64,000 bases of DNA from Galaxea fascicularis. Taxonomy: Eukaryota > Cnidaria > Anthozoa > Scleractinia > Euphylliidae. The position numbers and the translations under genes are program-made. The stretch lies in assembly GCA_948470475.1 (NCBI GenBank), contig OX419336.1, forward strand, positions 11,416,895-11,480,894, read 5' to 3'. Below are positions 45,801 through 57,888 of this stretch, piece after piece. How positions within the stretch are numbered: the first letter of the stretch is position 1; the number at the start of each line of letters is the position of its first letter. The notes beneath the pieces were generated by a model. It saw only the letters and a program-made list of their open reading frames with translations. It had not been told where the DNA came from and did no database searches.

Positions 45801-48576
45801 TGCACTGAACGAAAGATGAAGAAAACAGATTGACTTAACGAGTAAAAACTATGAGTAGCGCCAAGGTGGCTCTAATTTCCCTCGCCTGTACATATGTTTT
45901 GAGTTTTCAAAGGAAAGTTTTTGACCAGTGCTTTCCTATCGATTATGTTGCGTGATGTGGCTCTAATCTTTTCAACGTTGTGCATGGATTCTTAAATTAA
46001 TTTTGTCAATTTGTTATGCTTTTCTTCTTCTGCAACAAAATTAATATTGGTATATCGAAACGTTTTAACTGTCAACACTACACATTACTCAAAATTCACC
46101 ATGCATATTATTCTAAGTGTTGTTTTGTCGCTCGCGCATAAGTTCACTTGAAATATGTTCATCTTTCGTCGCCAGCTACGCAAAGGTCATTTATGGCCAT
46201 AGTCATTCCTTGGATTTTCACAACTTGACTGACGACGTAAGTTTTGAAACCAAGGCTCATCGCTGCTTTCATCGGTTCCCCTGGGTTGAAGCTTAAAAGA
46301 ACCTTATTTGAAGAAGGCATTCGGGAACAAGAACATGTGAAGGGCAAATGCGGGACAGAGTTTGATGGGCCTTCCGCGAAAACTTGAGTATGCCATAGGG
46401 GTGTGTTCCCAGGTCATTTTCATGGTGGCCTTGTAAAGGCATACCGTATTTGAGAAGGCTGAGCCAGACTGTTCTGATAGAATTCCTCAAGCTGACAATT
46501 TCAGTTGCAACAAATTTGAGACGATCGTATCAGTCTACTTTGCCATTTTTTTTCAATGTGATTCTTCAGTGAAGTGTCTGACAAATGTTGATCAAGTGCT
46601 TGCTGGCGTTATTTCGCACCTTTAGAAATATTTGATGTTACGAAAGTTTCAAAATGTTGTATTTTCATCGCAGTAAAATTCGAGTTGAGGTGTCTCCCGA
46701 ACAGATACGAGGAGCTTGACTGACTCTGGATGAATATACGGAATGAAATGTTTTTCTAGTTATGCGAAAAATGAAGTACAGTCAAGTGCTATCTGGAGAC
46801 GAACAAGTTTCCAAATGCGCGAAACCAACGAGGGCGCGAGAATAAAGCTTTTGCCAGAAACTCTCCTCGAATCGCATTCGTCTTCAGACCCCATCATAAC
46901 TGTTTTATGTTTTTATTTCCTTGTTTGCTCGGCAAGTTGATATTATTGTCAGTATCTTTCAGTTTGAGACTACATCGCCCGCTTTCTGGTTTTGCGGTCA
47001 GAAAATTTCTCGAAACTGCCTGTGTACTAGCTTGTTATGACTGTTTAATTTGATCTCGTTTGCAGCTATTTATGGGAGACCGAATACATTCTGTCAGGGG
47101 CACCCAGCGAGAAACTTCGATGAAATATCTGTTCGGGAGAGTCTACCCGTTCTAAGACTTTCGTATAATGCATTGCCAAAAGCTACTGATTTCTTAACTA
47201 AAACATCACCTAAAATATTCGCAACCAGGGAAATCTAGGGGAAAATACTCCCTTAGATTTTCGGAAGGGATATTTTTGCAATTTTTGACTCTTGAAAAGG
47301 TCGCCTAGCATTTTCGGGCAAGCAAATAGTTCACAGAGAAGTTCTTCGAAGGTGACATTCAGCTAGCAATTTCTGAAATGAAGATTTCATTCCCTAAAAT
47401 TTTCGGGCACTTCAATTTTCAGCTAAGAAATCCGAACAGATCAAATTTTTCTAGCTGATTAAAACAACTCTTTAAACAGTCTTTAAACATTACAAGGAGC
47501 CTAGAAATATCCCTGAAAGGGATTTTTGCTTTATTTGCTCGTTGGGTGCCCCTGATTCTGTAACTCTTTTAAAACTAATATGCCAATGGGATCAGTAGTT
47601 TAAGGTTAAAATGCGAATGATAAGCAATTCATTCATCAGATGAAAGTCTTGCGTGCTTCCTTCATGGGACCCTTGAAACCGTATCATTATAAAGGTTGTC
47701 TGTGAATAGATCCCTAAATTAAGTCGGCCAAAACATCCCTTCCTTAAATAAGGTTCTCTGTTTCAATTTCAACACGCGACTTGTCTGGCAAAGTACGCCA
47801 AACTGAGCGTTTTGAAGTTGTCCAGTATGGTGTGAAGACAATTCTCATACTAAAGTCAACGATTTTATCGTGTTCTGCTAACTTTCCTTCGGTTTGGTGC
47901 TGTTTTTTTGCAGCAAAATCTATGCTCATTTATTTTGTTTTACGATAAATTTGTTTTGCCAGCATTATTTAACATCTGAAGGTGAGGACATGAGCAAATT
48001 CGCCACTCTGAAGCAGATGCGATAGACCAAATAACACGGATCAGATTTTGCTGTGAAAAGCGATTAACTTTTACTTAACAGCTCCTTAGATAACACTTTG
48101 AAACTGGATCTCATCAAAAAATTCAAAAATAGCACCAATTTAACACATTCGATAAAACGGAAGTCAACGCTTGAATACTCTACAGAAGGAATTACCTTAT
48201 CGTGAACAAATATTTACAGGTGTACTATGTGAGCTTTTCTTGGGTCACAAGCTCAGACACCAAATTTTCATAACTCCAGATGCTAATTGAATTATGAAGA
48301 TAAGTCGTAAACTTGAGCGGGGCAAGTCGCTGAAAAACTCCAGAAATCCTTACCCAACCCAAGAACATGTTCAACTGCACCGTAAACCACGCACCCCAAC
48401 TAAACATGTTTACTGATTAAACCAGGTTTAGAAAAATGAAAACCGTTAAAGAAAAACTGGAACTCAGGCTTTTATGCAGGATTTAGATGAATTTAAACAT
48501 GTTCTTTAATTTGCGCTGAATTTGTAGTCAAAAAACATCAGTAAGCAGCTTTTATAAAGAAAATAATTGTAAACCG

Positions 48577-48621
<45 letters not shown>

Positions 48622-51600
48622 CGGAGTATTAGTCACTTAGAAACAGTCTTTCACGTTCTTATGCCAGGTCTCGTTTTCCAGAGTTCATGGTTTTACATAC
48701 GATTCCGTAGTTCGAGACCAGGTCTTGTAAACTACGTAGTTCCAACATCCATGAATTAGTTCATAGTAGCACTCGCTCGAACTATCCGTATAGTAATGTA
48801 TATAAGTTCTCCTTTTTTCCTGGTACTATTTCCCTGTGGAATAGCCTTCCTATGTCTGCTGTAAATGCCGAGTCTACTGCTGCTTTCAAAAGGAATGCTT
48901 ACGGACCATAAGGCAATTTTGTGCAGTGATGTGAAGCTCTAATAGTTGTTTTTTTCTCTGTATTGTTGTAGGTAATGTAATCTAGGCGTAAGTACCGCCG
49001 GTCGTTTCTTAACGTTCTTCACATGCTGTACAGTCTTCTGACTGCTAGATTTAGTAACTATCTATGTATGTATTTAGGTACGTATGTAAATTATGGATTG
49101 GCTTCGTTTCGCGGTGAAATTTGTGCGTTCTGGACTATTACAGGTCAGTGATGATGAGTTCTTAGACCGACAAGACTCAAAGTCACAGGAAAGAGACAGA
49201 AAGAGGAAGAAAAGGAAGAGAACGGAGAAAAAAAGACGGTCAATGCAGACCATACCTTCCATATCCCTGATTTTGTCAATACTTTTTGAACGACATAAGA
49301 GCTAAACTAGCCGCAGTATGTACACACGCGTGATGGCTTCCTTCTATATTTCACTTCTTAGCACGATACTATAACATTGCCGAACATCTAGATTGTCGCT
49401 TAAGTAACTACAGTCAAACCTCTCCTCAACGGCCACCTTGGGGACAGAGGCAAGTGGCCGTTATTGAGAGGTTCCCGTTATGGGGAGGTGGGGTGTAATA
49501 TGACGCCTGTTTTTGTTATTTTGTGAGGATATGGTGGGGGCTGGGGGGGGGGGAGGTGAGGGTGCTGATTGTAGCATATAAATACGTAACACACTCAAAA
49601 TAGCAGATCCCAAAAATTAATGTTCAGGAGAAAAATGTTAACAAAACAAAACGAGGTAAAAGTAAGTACATCAGCTTGTATCCACTTCGTCTTCCGCAAC
49701 AGTGACGTCTTAGTCAGTCGCTTATATCATGTACCTCGAGTGGCTCATTTTTGACGTCGATCCTCAATATATATAATCAGCATTTATTTTTTCCTCACAC
49801 CTCCCCTTATATTTCGCGTAGTACTATTTGCAAGATAAGTTGATTAAACATCATGTCAGTTCTGCTTTGGTGATCGCTTCCCACGTCCTCGTAGCTTGTA
49901 CTCGTAATCGATTACAGTTGAACCTCTACTAATGGCCACCTCTCTACAACGGTCACCTCTGTATAACGGCCATTTATTTTAGTCCCGGCGGACAGTCCAT
50001 ACATTCCCCCTTATTTTAACCTCTCTACCATGGTCACCTGTCCACAACGGCAATGGCCACTAAAGCGCGTCCCAACTGCCAAAGTATCCACTCGACAACA
50101 GCCAGTTAATCCGATGGTGTATAAAAAAAACACTTTTTTTTATTGTAGAAGGTCATTTTCACAGTACATATACGTTGACATTAATCTTCCTGTCTACACG
50201 AGGTTCGAAGTTTACTACCGTGATTTAATTGACACTACCATTTTTTTTATTAATTTCGCAGCTCGAGAGTACCAAAAATATTGCGGAACGAAGAAAACTC
50301 CGCGCTGAACTGCGAGAATTGAAGGAGAAGAAAGAAAAGCTGACAGATGAAAATGGAAATCAAACCAAAGCACCCTCCATGGCGTCCAAATTCACTATGT
50401 CTGTTGGCAGTTCAGAGAAAGAAAGATACCAAGAACGAACTAACCGCATCAACAGAGAAGAAAGTCCAGCCAGGAAGGAGAATGTAGCACCTCAAAAAAA
50501 CAAAAGCACACGAAGCACGTTTAGTTTTAAAATGTCCAACACAGAGGAGAAAACTCCCGAGAGCAGTTCTTTGCGACGTCAGACCAATCATTCCAAATCC
50601 AACATGGAGGACAAGCCGAGAAAGAATCAAGACCCGAACAACAACGCAGTTGACGGGAAGAAAGAGAAAGAAAAGGAAGACGCGGCGCCCAAGCGAATGT
50701 CCCGAAGAACTTCGTTGGCAGAATTGTTCAAGATTGACCAGGAAGCTTTACAGAAGGGTCGAGAGCATGCGTCTACTCCAGCACCGCAGGTAAAGATTTC
50801 ATCCTCACCGCCTATTCAGCATCGGCAACCCATGGAGACCCATAAAGATATGAAGACCAAACAAGACTTGTTGCAGAATCTGGGTCGGTTGCGAGGCAGG
50901 AGACGGTCTGTCCGTGAGATTGAGAGGAAGGAAGAATTGGAGGGGCTGATGTACGTTAAGAGTGGTGATACGGTGAAGCTGGTGAGCACCTCGGGAGGAG
51001 ACGAACAGGTGAAGGAGCAGAGGAAAATACGACGCTCCTCCCGCAAGGAAAGCCACGAGAAGCTCAAGATTGAAGGCAACACGATCAGTCACCACAGTGA
51101 GACTGATCTCGCGGCGATTCAGGAAAGCCCTAGGTCACCGAAAGGCCCACAGCGGTTTGGATTCACTGATGTGGAGCCTCCTAAGAAAGAGGAACCTCCG
51201 AAAACTAGGATATGGCAGCCTCCACCAAAGGCTGAAGCACCCAGGCCTGTAACAGGGAGACAGTGGTCGGATCCAGGCCCTAAACGACCTGGCCCTCCCA
51301 GACCGAACTCATTCTTACCTCCAAAAAATGAGGTAAGTAGAGTAGCTTTGTCGAGACCAAGTGGTAGGAATCAATGGAATTCAGAGGTCTACAATTATGC
51401 GCGTGTTATGAAAAGAGTGAAGACAAGAGTGATCATCGCAGTTATGAACACGACTTAGCCATAGGCAACAGTGAAAATTAAGCTTGGACACTATATCGGT
51501 ATCGTAGAGGCTATAGGTTCGACTCCCGCACAAGGCTATAGTCTCACTACGGCCTAACTAGTCGTCATAACTGTAATGGTCCGGCACTCCCATCTTCAAA

Positions 51601-54600
51601 CTAATTATGATTTGTGGTGCTTAGCCCATCAGACGAAGGAACTGACCGGCTTCACATTAATCTATTCCTTGGCAGGGTCCTAAATTTGGTCAGAACGGAG
51701 GCATGGGTTCTGTAAAGGATCGCATGGCCTTCTTCAAAAAGGCTGCGGAAGACGAGCAAAAAGCGAAGGACAAGCAGTTTGTACAAAAAAGGACGAGCGC
51801 ACCCACACCTATAAACAGGTTCAACGCCTCCACACCGAGCAGTCCAGCTGTTCCAGCAAGTCCAACGACTTCAACAGGTGTGGCGAGTCCAACAAGTCCG
51901 ACTGAGAGAGTATCGTTAAAGAAAGCGCCGGATCCAAATAAAACGTAAGTGTGAATTTCCAAGAGGGTACTGTAGCAGCTCTCATAAGCTCTAAATTTCA
52001 TTGGCAGGCATAGTGTAGCACCTCTATTGTTTTAGGGATAGGGTCCATTGTTTGTGTTGTTTGTTCTTTTGTTCGCCTGAAGGGTTGCAAGGCAATCTCG
52101 TGAGACCTTACGAGAGCTGCTACATGCCCCTTCCAAGATTGCATTACACCTTCGCCAAACAACCTTTCCGGCGGTCAATGAACCTTTTTCGAGCCGGTCA
52201 ATATAGTATATATTAATATAATATCAGCTAGCGTTAATTGGACACACTGTAGTTAAATGGCTTTCTATTATTGTCTGCTTGTCAGAGTCGTAATGAATGA
52301 AGTATTTCATTATTGGTTATTGGAAGCGTTTTCATCCCTCACTCAAATCCAAATTACATAATTCCATTATTCCTTAAAGTTACTGATTATTTCATTATTC
52401 CTGAAACATCGTGAATCCCCTCTTTCCATTATTCTACTGCAACAATTTTTGTTGCACTTATTCCATTTTTTCTTATCACCGCCCGGTGACAAAATAGGCA
52501 TTACATTTACACAACAGTTTTGTAATATTTAATACTGTAAATAACGTTACAACTTGGTAGAGATTAACAGAGGGTCTTGAAAGGTGGTAAGTGGTGGGGT
52601 AAAGTGGGGGTTGGGGGTAAGTGACAATCCCATTTCCCAGTTTTTCGGTTTAGACCAATCCCAGAGCAAGTTTTTCAACTTTGCGTCGAGTTTAGAAACG
52701 TAATTCTGGGTTCTACTGCTCCTTATATAACTAGTTTTCCCGAGTAATAAGTATAAATGCTTTTTATTTTCGTGTTTGAATGGTATGTTGCACTGAATCA
52801 GTGGGCACTGAGTGCAGGTCTCTGGTTTGTATTTGACTTTTCCTCCATCAAAACTCCTCCCCTATCTTTTTTATAGCTACTGAACTCGGAAAATGTCCAA
52901 CTATTACTGTCTTTTTATTAGCAGTCGTGTTTTCCATGTAGGCTCTTACCGATAGTGCTAGCATTTTTTTTTTTTTGGCATTGTTTGGCTTCGCGAGCAT
53001 TATTTTGGATTTTCGACTGATTATTTGTATAATTTTGTGTTTAAAAGCACAATCTGAATTTATTATTGTCGTCCAAAGCCGCATTTTGCCCTCATAGGTC
53101 AGCGGTTGCCTTCTAGAAACCCAGTCATTCACACTCGTTCCAAGATGGCGTCATCCACGTTGTCATCGAGGAACAATGGAAGTCAGCCAGCCAAGGTAGA
53201 GATAGCTCGAGAGCGTACTCTGCCATCAATCAGTGGAAAAAAATAAGACTTGGGGGAACTGTGATGCAAAAAAACATAAGAAAATCTGAAAGATGTAATA
53301 TTCTATGTTTAAAAAAAAATCGGAAAAGAGTGAGCATTTTTATGTAACCCACGAGAACTTTTTTAAAAAATTAGCATTATTTTAGCACTTTGTTTGGCAC
53401 TGCTTTAAGCATTTAATGCTTTTTTTACGAGCGCTATCGGTAAGAGCCTATTTCCTTTCCCATTTTTGTGACTTTTACTCCCCATCCTAGTGATCCAAAT
53501 CTCATTTTCCCAGTCCCAAAGCGGGCAAATCCCAGTTTTCGTTTTACCCCTTCAGTATCCTCTTACCAAATTCACAGAATGGATTTACATATTTAATAAT
53601 TGGAATTGAACTGAAAGGAGTGCAATTTGGTCTGAAATCATCGCGCGAGTTTGATTTGAAATCCGTGTGATTTCAGATCAAAATTGCATGACACGAAGTT
53701 CAATTACCTCTTTCTTACACCCATTTTGAAATCACACAGTTTTTTGTCAATATTAATATTTGCCTCACGTTCACTTCAGGAAACCGGTTTTGAATTTTGA
53801 AAGGCTTAACAAAGGATGTGATTTAGAGAGAGCAAAAAAAATAATAAATTGCATTGTTTAGAGCCAATCAGATTGCAATAATAGCCAGTGGTTTCAAAAT
53901 GGGTGTAATAAATATTTAAATCTCATTATATATTAAACCGAAATCACATCCAAGGGAAAGTGCCGTTACTAGATTTGCACCTGTTGGCTCTTACATCCAG
54001 CTTGATACTTTGTGACGAAGAAACCGCAAGGAAATATCAAGCTGGAAGTATGATTACAGTAGTATTGCTTTTATTCACAGTCCGAGAGATCTGAAAAAGA
54101 AACCGCAGCTCAAGAGACAGATGTCTGTATCTTCGCTGATACTGACGTGGTGTAAAGATGTCACACAAGAATACGAGGTAAGGTGTGGTAACTTGGTGTC
54201 TTCTAATGTAAGCATTTCTCGCTTGTGAGGAAGAATACAGCAAAACGAATAAATGGGGTGAAAACATTTTTTCACTTGTTTATCTTAAGTGTCTGGGGAC
54301 TCAATTTTAGAATTGTTACGATATTTTTAAGCACTTGTCTCTTTCTGACCATCGAAGTTTCGAGAATCATTTTTTGTCACAAAATTGTAAGAAAACGTTG
54401 CCCCGAAATTCAGCTTAATGATAGCCAAACTGACATTTCCGGCATCTCGGTTTGGTTGACAACTTTGTTCTGAAGTAGAACATCAACATTTTTCTTCTTT
54501 TGACGAAGCTTCCTATGGCAACGGAAAAAGAGAGATTTGTCAGCGACAGGTCATTCGACGCTGATTTCTCTTCCGTGTATTGTATGGCGTTGAACGGTGC

Positions 54601-57600
54601 ATGAACGGTTGTCTGGTGCGTCAACATTCCGATCCTGACAGTACCCAACTCTTTTGTCACGTGAATCTAGTTTAACCCTTCAACTCCTAGATGTGATTAG
54701 CATGTAACTTCTCATTATAACATCAATGCATTGTCCAGCAGACAGGTGATGGGAATACACAAACTTATCAGCCAGAGAATGTTATTTTGATATAACCCTA
54801 ATACAACGAACTGAATAGCAGCTAGAAAGGAGAATTAATAATCTGATCTTGAGAGTTAGGGGCTATTGGCCCCCTTCCCACGAGCCTTAGGTTTAATGGT
54901 AGAACTTCCGATCGTAAGCCGGTCGCTGAGATTCCACTCCTGTTGGGAGACCTGAAATATTTTCTCGGATTATGCATGTGACGGTGTAGACTTCAGTAAG
55001 ATGTATCCAGAACTAGTGAACGATCATAGGATTTTCAGTGTTTTTATGATAATATTTACAGTTTCCACCTCAGTACCCTTAATTTCCACCAAAACATAAA
55101 CAATTCGACCAAATTTGAAGTATATGGTAATCGTAAATAGCTCAGAGTAAACGGTACGAAACACCTAAATGTAGAGTTAACGCACATTTCTGCGCAGAAG
55201 TCCAGAAAATTAACCTTTGGAAAATCCTTTGAACGATACCTAACGTTGTCACGGTAACCTGCATCGCTACAAATCGTGCTTTTGGGAAACAACTCGATTA
55301 CGAGGCCCTATTGTTCACAGAGCGGATAACGTCACATCCAATAGGTGGTTTGCAGCCAATCTCTAGAGACAGAGATAACGGTGGTGAAATGGACAAATGT
55401 TGGTGGACGAACAAAACAAGCTAACGAGAGATCTATTGTTTATCGTCCACCAGCATGGCCGCGATGACGTAACGTGAAAACCACCTATAGATAAGTCACT
55501 AATAAAAAGCGGATGAAGGTGCGTTAGTTTTAACAAATTTTATCCACGGGATAGTACTTTTCCGCTGAGTAAAACTATCCTCTCTTTGAACAGTTGGGGC
55601 CAGAGGTATGACTGAAGTTCGTATGCAAGTCTCACAATAACAGCTTTATTTTTGTCTTCTTTTAACAGGGAGTAAATATCACAAATTTCAGCGGCAGTTT
55701 CAGCAGTGGCTTAGCTTTCTGTGCTTTAATTCATAAATTCAATCCAGACAAGTTTGACTACAAGACCCTATCAGCAGAAAACAGGGAACACAACTTTAAA
55801 CTAGCGTTTGAAACTGGAACGTAAGTAGTATTTGTCATTTCTTTGTCACTTGGTTTCAAGTAATGTAAGGTTTTGGGCAGCGAAATGTTCTCATTCATCA
55901 GTAATTACTGAACTGGTTATTCGCTTTTTCCCGTCAAAAGCACTGCATCGAAATGTGAAAGCGCTGCATAAGTTGTTGTTAGGGCTAAGCTGGAGTCTTT
56001 AGTTTCCTTCTCAGTTGTCACAGATGCCAGGAAACCCAATTTAAGTTTGAAGGTTTCACAAGATAATTGCTAGGGAGCTTAAGCAACGACGACGACGACG
56101 GCAATGAGAACGCCACAAAACAATGGGCTTAATGAGCAAAAACAATCGCTTTGAACTACGACGGCTAAAAGACTACGGGCTAAGAAGAAGGAATGTTGTA
56201 AATGATGATCTTGTTGAAAGCGTTAGAGACTTGATTAAGCTTGAAATTTGCACTGGTCCAAACACAGGCAACCGAAGCTCGCATTTGTACAGAGGTTCCA
56301 TTGTTTCCCGTCTCAGTTTCCACTCTGAAACATCTTAAACCAATGAAACCGCTTCAATCGCAACAGATTGTGAAAAAAACCACACAGGAAGCAAGAAACA
56401 AACCATCACAATAAGATAAGGCTTTTTACTGAGAATTTTTTTACGTATAATTTTCTTCTCGAATCTTTTTCCTGGATTCCGATACAAATCCTTATATTTA
56501 TAGCCATGTTGGTACCACATATGACCGCCTCTCACAGTGAGCTTCGGCTGCCTGTGTTTGGACCGGTGCAAATTTCAAGCTTAATCAAGTCTCTAACGCG
56601 TTCAACAAGATCATCATTTACAACATGCCTTCTTCTTAGCCCGTAGTCTTGTAGCCTTCGTTTCAATGTACGTTCATTTATATCTGTATGCCGGTGTTTT
56701 CGTAACATCAGCGTTACATGCCTGTACGTAAAGTCTCTGTTAAAATAATATTCAATAATCTCTCTTTCTGATCCAGTTGGCAAACCATCATGTGCGACTC
56801 TCTTGTCAACCTCAACATCGCTCAAATCGCTCTCGCTGGAAGCCATGTTGATAATTCCGAAAAATCGCTTGGTTCCAGTTCTTCGCATCTGGCTGCGCGC
56901 GCACAACTTTTCCTTTTGTTTGCAGCGTGCAGCATTTTTTGTTTGCAGCGTGCATTTACCAGCGATAGTTTGCAGTGTCAGTGTCCGATGTTTGGTGGCC
57001 GTGTGCAACAGTTTTTCTTTGCAATGCGCTAATTTATTTTGTTTGTAGTGTGCGAATGTATTTTGTTTGTAGTGCTCGAATGTATTTCGTTTGCAGTGCT
57101 CTGTGTATTTTGTTTGCAGTATGCTGATATAGGTTGTTTGTAGTGCCGAATGTATTTTGTTTGCAGTATGCTGATATAGGTTGTTTGTAGTGCCGAATGT
57201 ATTTTGTTTACAGGACGTCAATTTATTTTGTTTGCAGTGGATTCCGTTTTGCGAGATGAGTGACTTTTTTGTAACATGTAGCTAAATTACTTGAAAAGGG
57301 GTGTCCCTTATGGGCTTACGTAGCATGGATACACGAAAAAGAATAAAAACTTGCTGAGGCAAAAACTGGGGTTGTTTAGATACCCTGGCAAGCGAACCAA
57401 TCACGATATTCGGTTCTCGATGAGACAAAAACACAGACATGTTTGAAGTGTTTATCTTGGTTTTTCAAAACTGCAAAGAACAGCATTCAAACGAAACTTA
57501 AACTCTGATTTACCGAGAGTTGATTTGCTACGGCAAGTACTATTCACCGTGGTGGATGAAAGGGAAAGATTTTCGCACAGCCCCATACATTAATAATACC

Positions 57601-57888
57601 TGCGTTACTGTCACACTAACCCTGTTCTAAAAACGAATAGTTTAAGTCACAAAACGCATGTATGCATACTGTGCGGAAATCTTACCTTTATTTCTTCAGT
57701 TTAAACTGATTTAGTTTTGTCTGTCTTTAATTCTTTGCAGGTCTGTTGGAATACCGGCTCTGCTTGACGTAGAAGATATGGTTCGCCTTAAAAAACCCGA
57801 GCCGCGTAGCGTACAATGCTACGTTCAGATGATCTTCAGCAAATATCGACCAAAAGACATGGACATGTCCAACCTAATAATTGCTTGA
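42805..57888 (+). CDS. Smoothelin-like protein with C-terminal calponin-homology domain, six coding exons
   Basis: Exons are 42805-42855 (ATG at 42805), 50262-51332, 51676-51944, 54081-54177, 55669-55820 and 57741-57888; they sum to 596 codons with TGA at 57886-57888. Residues about 10-45 (ALKQK joined to LESTKNIAERRKLRAELREL) resemble the smoothelin helix. Residues about 50-450 are low-complexity, charged and S/P-rich, with RRMSRRTSL-like basic phosphosite clusters and proline-rich runs. The C-terminal ~110 residues form a single CH domain: SLILTWCKDVT, GVNITNFSGSFSSGLAFCAL, IHKFNPDKFDY, LLDVEDMVRLKKPEP. Smoothelin-family CH proteins bind actin and tropomyosin-type partners in contractile cells. 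Intron 1 is 7.4 kb and holds several repeats. A cytospin-like relation is a weaker alternative. An AATAAA at 59057-59062 is a plausible poly(A) signal. Confidence 0.82.
42856..47094. other. First part of intron 1 of the smoothelin-like gene
   Basis: No exon or well-bounded element is recognised in these 4.2 kb. Confidence 0.4.
47095..47554 (+). mobile_element. CAGGGGCACCCA-ended element, copy A (intron 1)
   Basis: The ends CAGGGGCACCCAGCGAG and CTCGTTGGGTGCCCCTG are inverse. ATTCTGT flanks both sides (47088-47094, 47555-47561). The 460-bp body has runs of the word ATTTTCGG and no transposase. The same family is at 60683-61064 in the same orientation. Confidence 0.85.
48765..48911 (+). pseudogene. 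Non-LTR retrotransposon (LINE) ORF, C-terminal scrap
   Basis: A short frame ending in TAA at 48909-48911 reads YKFSFFPGTISLWNSLP then VNAESTAAFKRN, the characteristic tail of reverse transcriptases from LINEs of the CR1/L2/jockey range. About 45 residues remain. It lies in intron 1 of the smoothelin-like gene, in the sense direction. Confidence 0.75.
49408..50068. mobile_element. Tc1/pogo-like repeat pieces, 'CCTCTCTACAACGG' type
   Basis: AGTCAAACCTCTCCTCAACG at 49412 with its inverse GTTATTGAGAGGTTCCCG at 49454, and repeated ACCTCTCTACAACGGTCACC-like phrases at 49920-50060, mark two partly overlapping copies. A G-rich run lies at 49535-49557. Confidence 0.6.
51425..51565 (+). repeat. SINE-like fragment in intron 2 of the smoothelin-like gene
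   Basis: GTGATCATCGCAGTTATGA echoes the SINE tail, and ATAGGTTCGACTCCCG carries a good tRNA B box. The A box is not convincing. Confidence 0.5.
51945..52937. other. Intron 3 of the smoothelin-like gene, first part
   Basis: T-rich sequence with repeated TTCCATTATTC-like words at 52360-52470. No exon is recognised. Confidence 0.4.
52938..53452. mobile_element. TAGGCTCTTACCGATAG-ended element
   Basis: TAGGCTCTTACCGATAGTGCT at the left is inverse to GCGCTATCGGTAAGAGCCTA at the right, with one or two changes. Inside, at 53144, a short frame starts MASSTLSSRNN and meets a possible donor AAG|GTAGAG, possibly a captured first exon. Confidence 0.7.
53598..53912. repeat. Fold-back repeat in intron 3
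   Basis: GGAATTGAACT, GTGCAATTT, TCTGAAATCA is inverted at 53655-53708; TACACCCATTTTGAAA at 53716 is inverted as TTTCAAAATGGGTGTAAT at 53891. Confidence 0.65.
54672..54860. repeat. Diverged member of the TTAACCCTTTCACT MITE family
   Basis: TTTAACCCTTCAACTCCTAG begins it, and TGTCCAGCAGACAGGTGATG and AAGGAGAATTAATA match the intact copy at 25194-25529. The right end is eroded. Confidence 0.65.
55341..55494. mobile_element. MITE with AATAGGTGGTTT ends
   Basis: AATAGGTGGTTTGC at the left is inverse to AAAACCACCTATAG at the right. The body has TCTCTAGAGACAGAGA and CATGGCCGCGATGACGT. Confidence 0.7.
56071..56300 (+). pseudogene. Inverse partial copy of the transposon ORF next to a GACGACGACG element end
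   Basis: At 56071 AGCTTAAGCAACGACGACG starts a MITE-like end. From 56140 the frame DYGLRRRNVVNDDLVESVRD then KLEICTGPNTGNRSS repeats the protein segment encoded in inverse orientation at 56540-56670. The two copies form a 150-bp inverted repeat with a spacer of about 240 bp. Confidence 0.7.
56532..56846 (-). CDS. N-terminal fragment of a transposon integrase-like ORF
   Basis: From an ATG at 56846 the frame begins MASSESDLSDVEVDK, continues with IIEYYFNRDFTYRHVTLMLR and RTLKRRLQDYGLRRR, and ends at CTGPNTGSRSSL. The helix-turn-helix-like segment followed by a 'NDDLVERVRDLI' linker resembles the N-terminal part of animal integrase-core proteins related to Ginger or similar elements, where 'GPGxxGxRSM' would follow. 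The catalytic core is missing, and the 105-residue piece lies in the last intron of the smoothelin-like gene on the opposite strand. The frame is open upstream through the 57.0-57.24 kb repeat. Confidence 0.55.
   Translation of the reverse strand: MASSESDLSDVEVDKRVAHDGLPTGSEREIIEYYFNRDFTYRHVTLMLRKHRHTDINERTLKRRLQDYGLRRRHVVNDDLVERVRDLIKLEICTGPNTGSRSSL
57030..57238. repeat. Degenerate tandem repeat, ~28-30 bp unit
   Basis: GAATGTATTTTGTTTGTAGT and variants recur about seven times, with a 53-bp compound unit (TATGCTGATATAGGTTGTTT plus the above) duplicated at the right end. Read on the minus strand it encodes KQNTF/HYKQN-type repeats joined in frame to the transposon ORF. Confidence 0.8.

Noticed and set aside
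49093..49305. Lysine/arginine-rich protein
   Set aside because: The frame lies on a purine-rich tract (GAAAGAGACAGAAAGAGG type) and shows no domain; it looks like low-complexity sequence.
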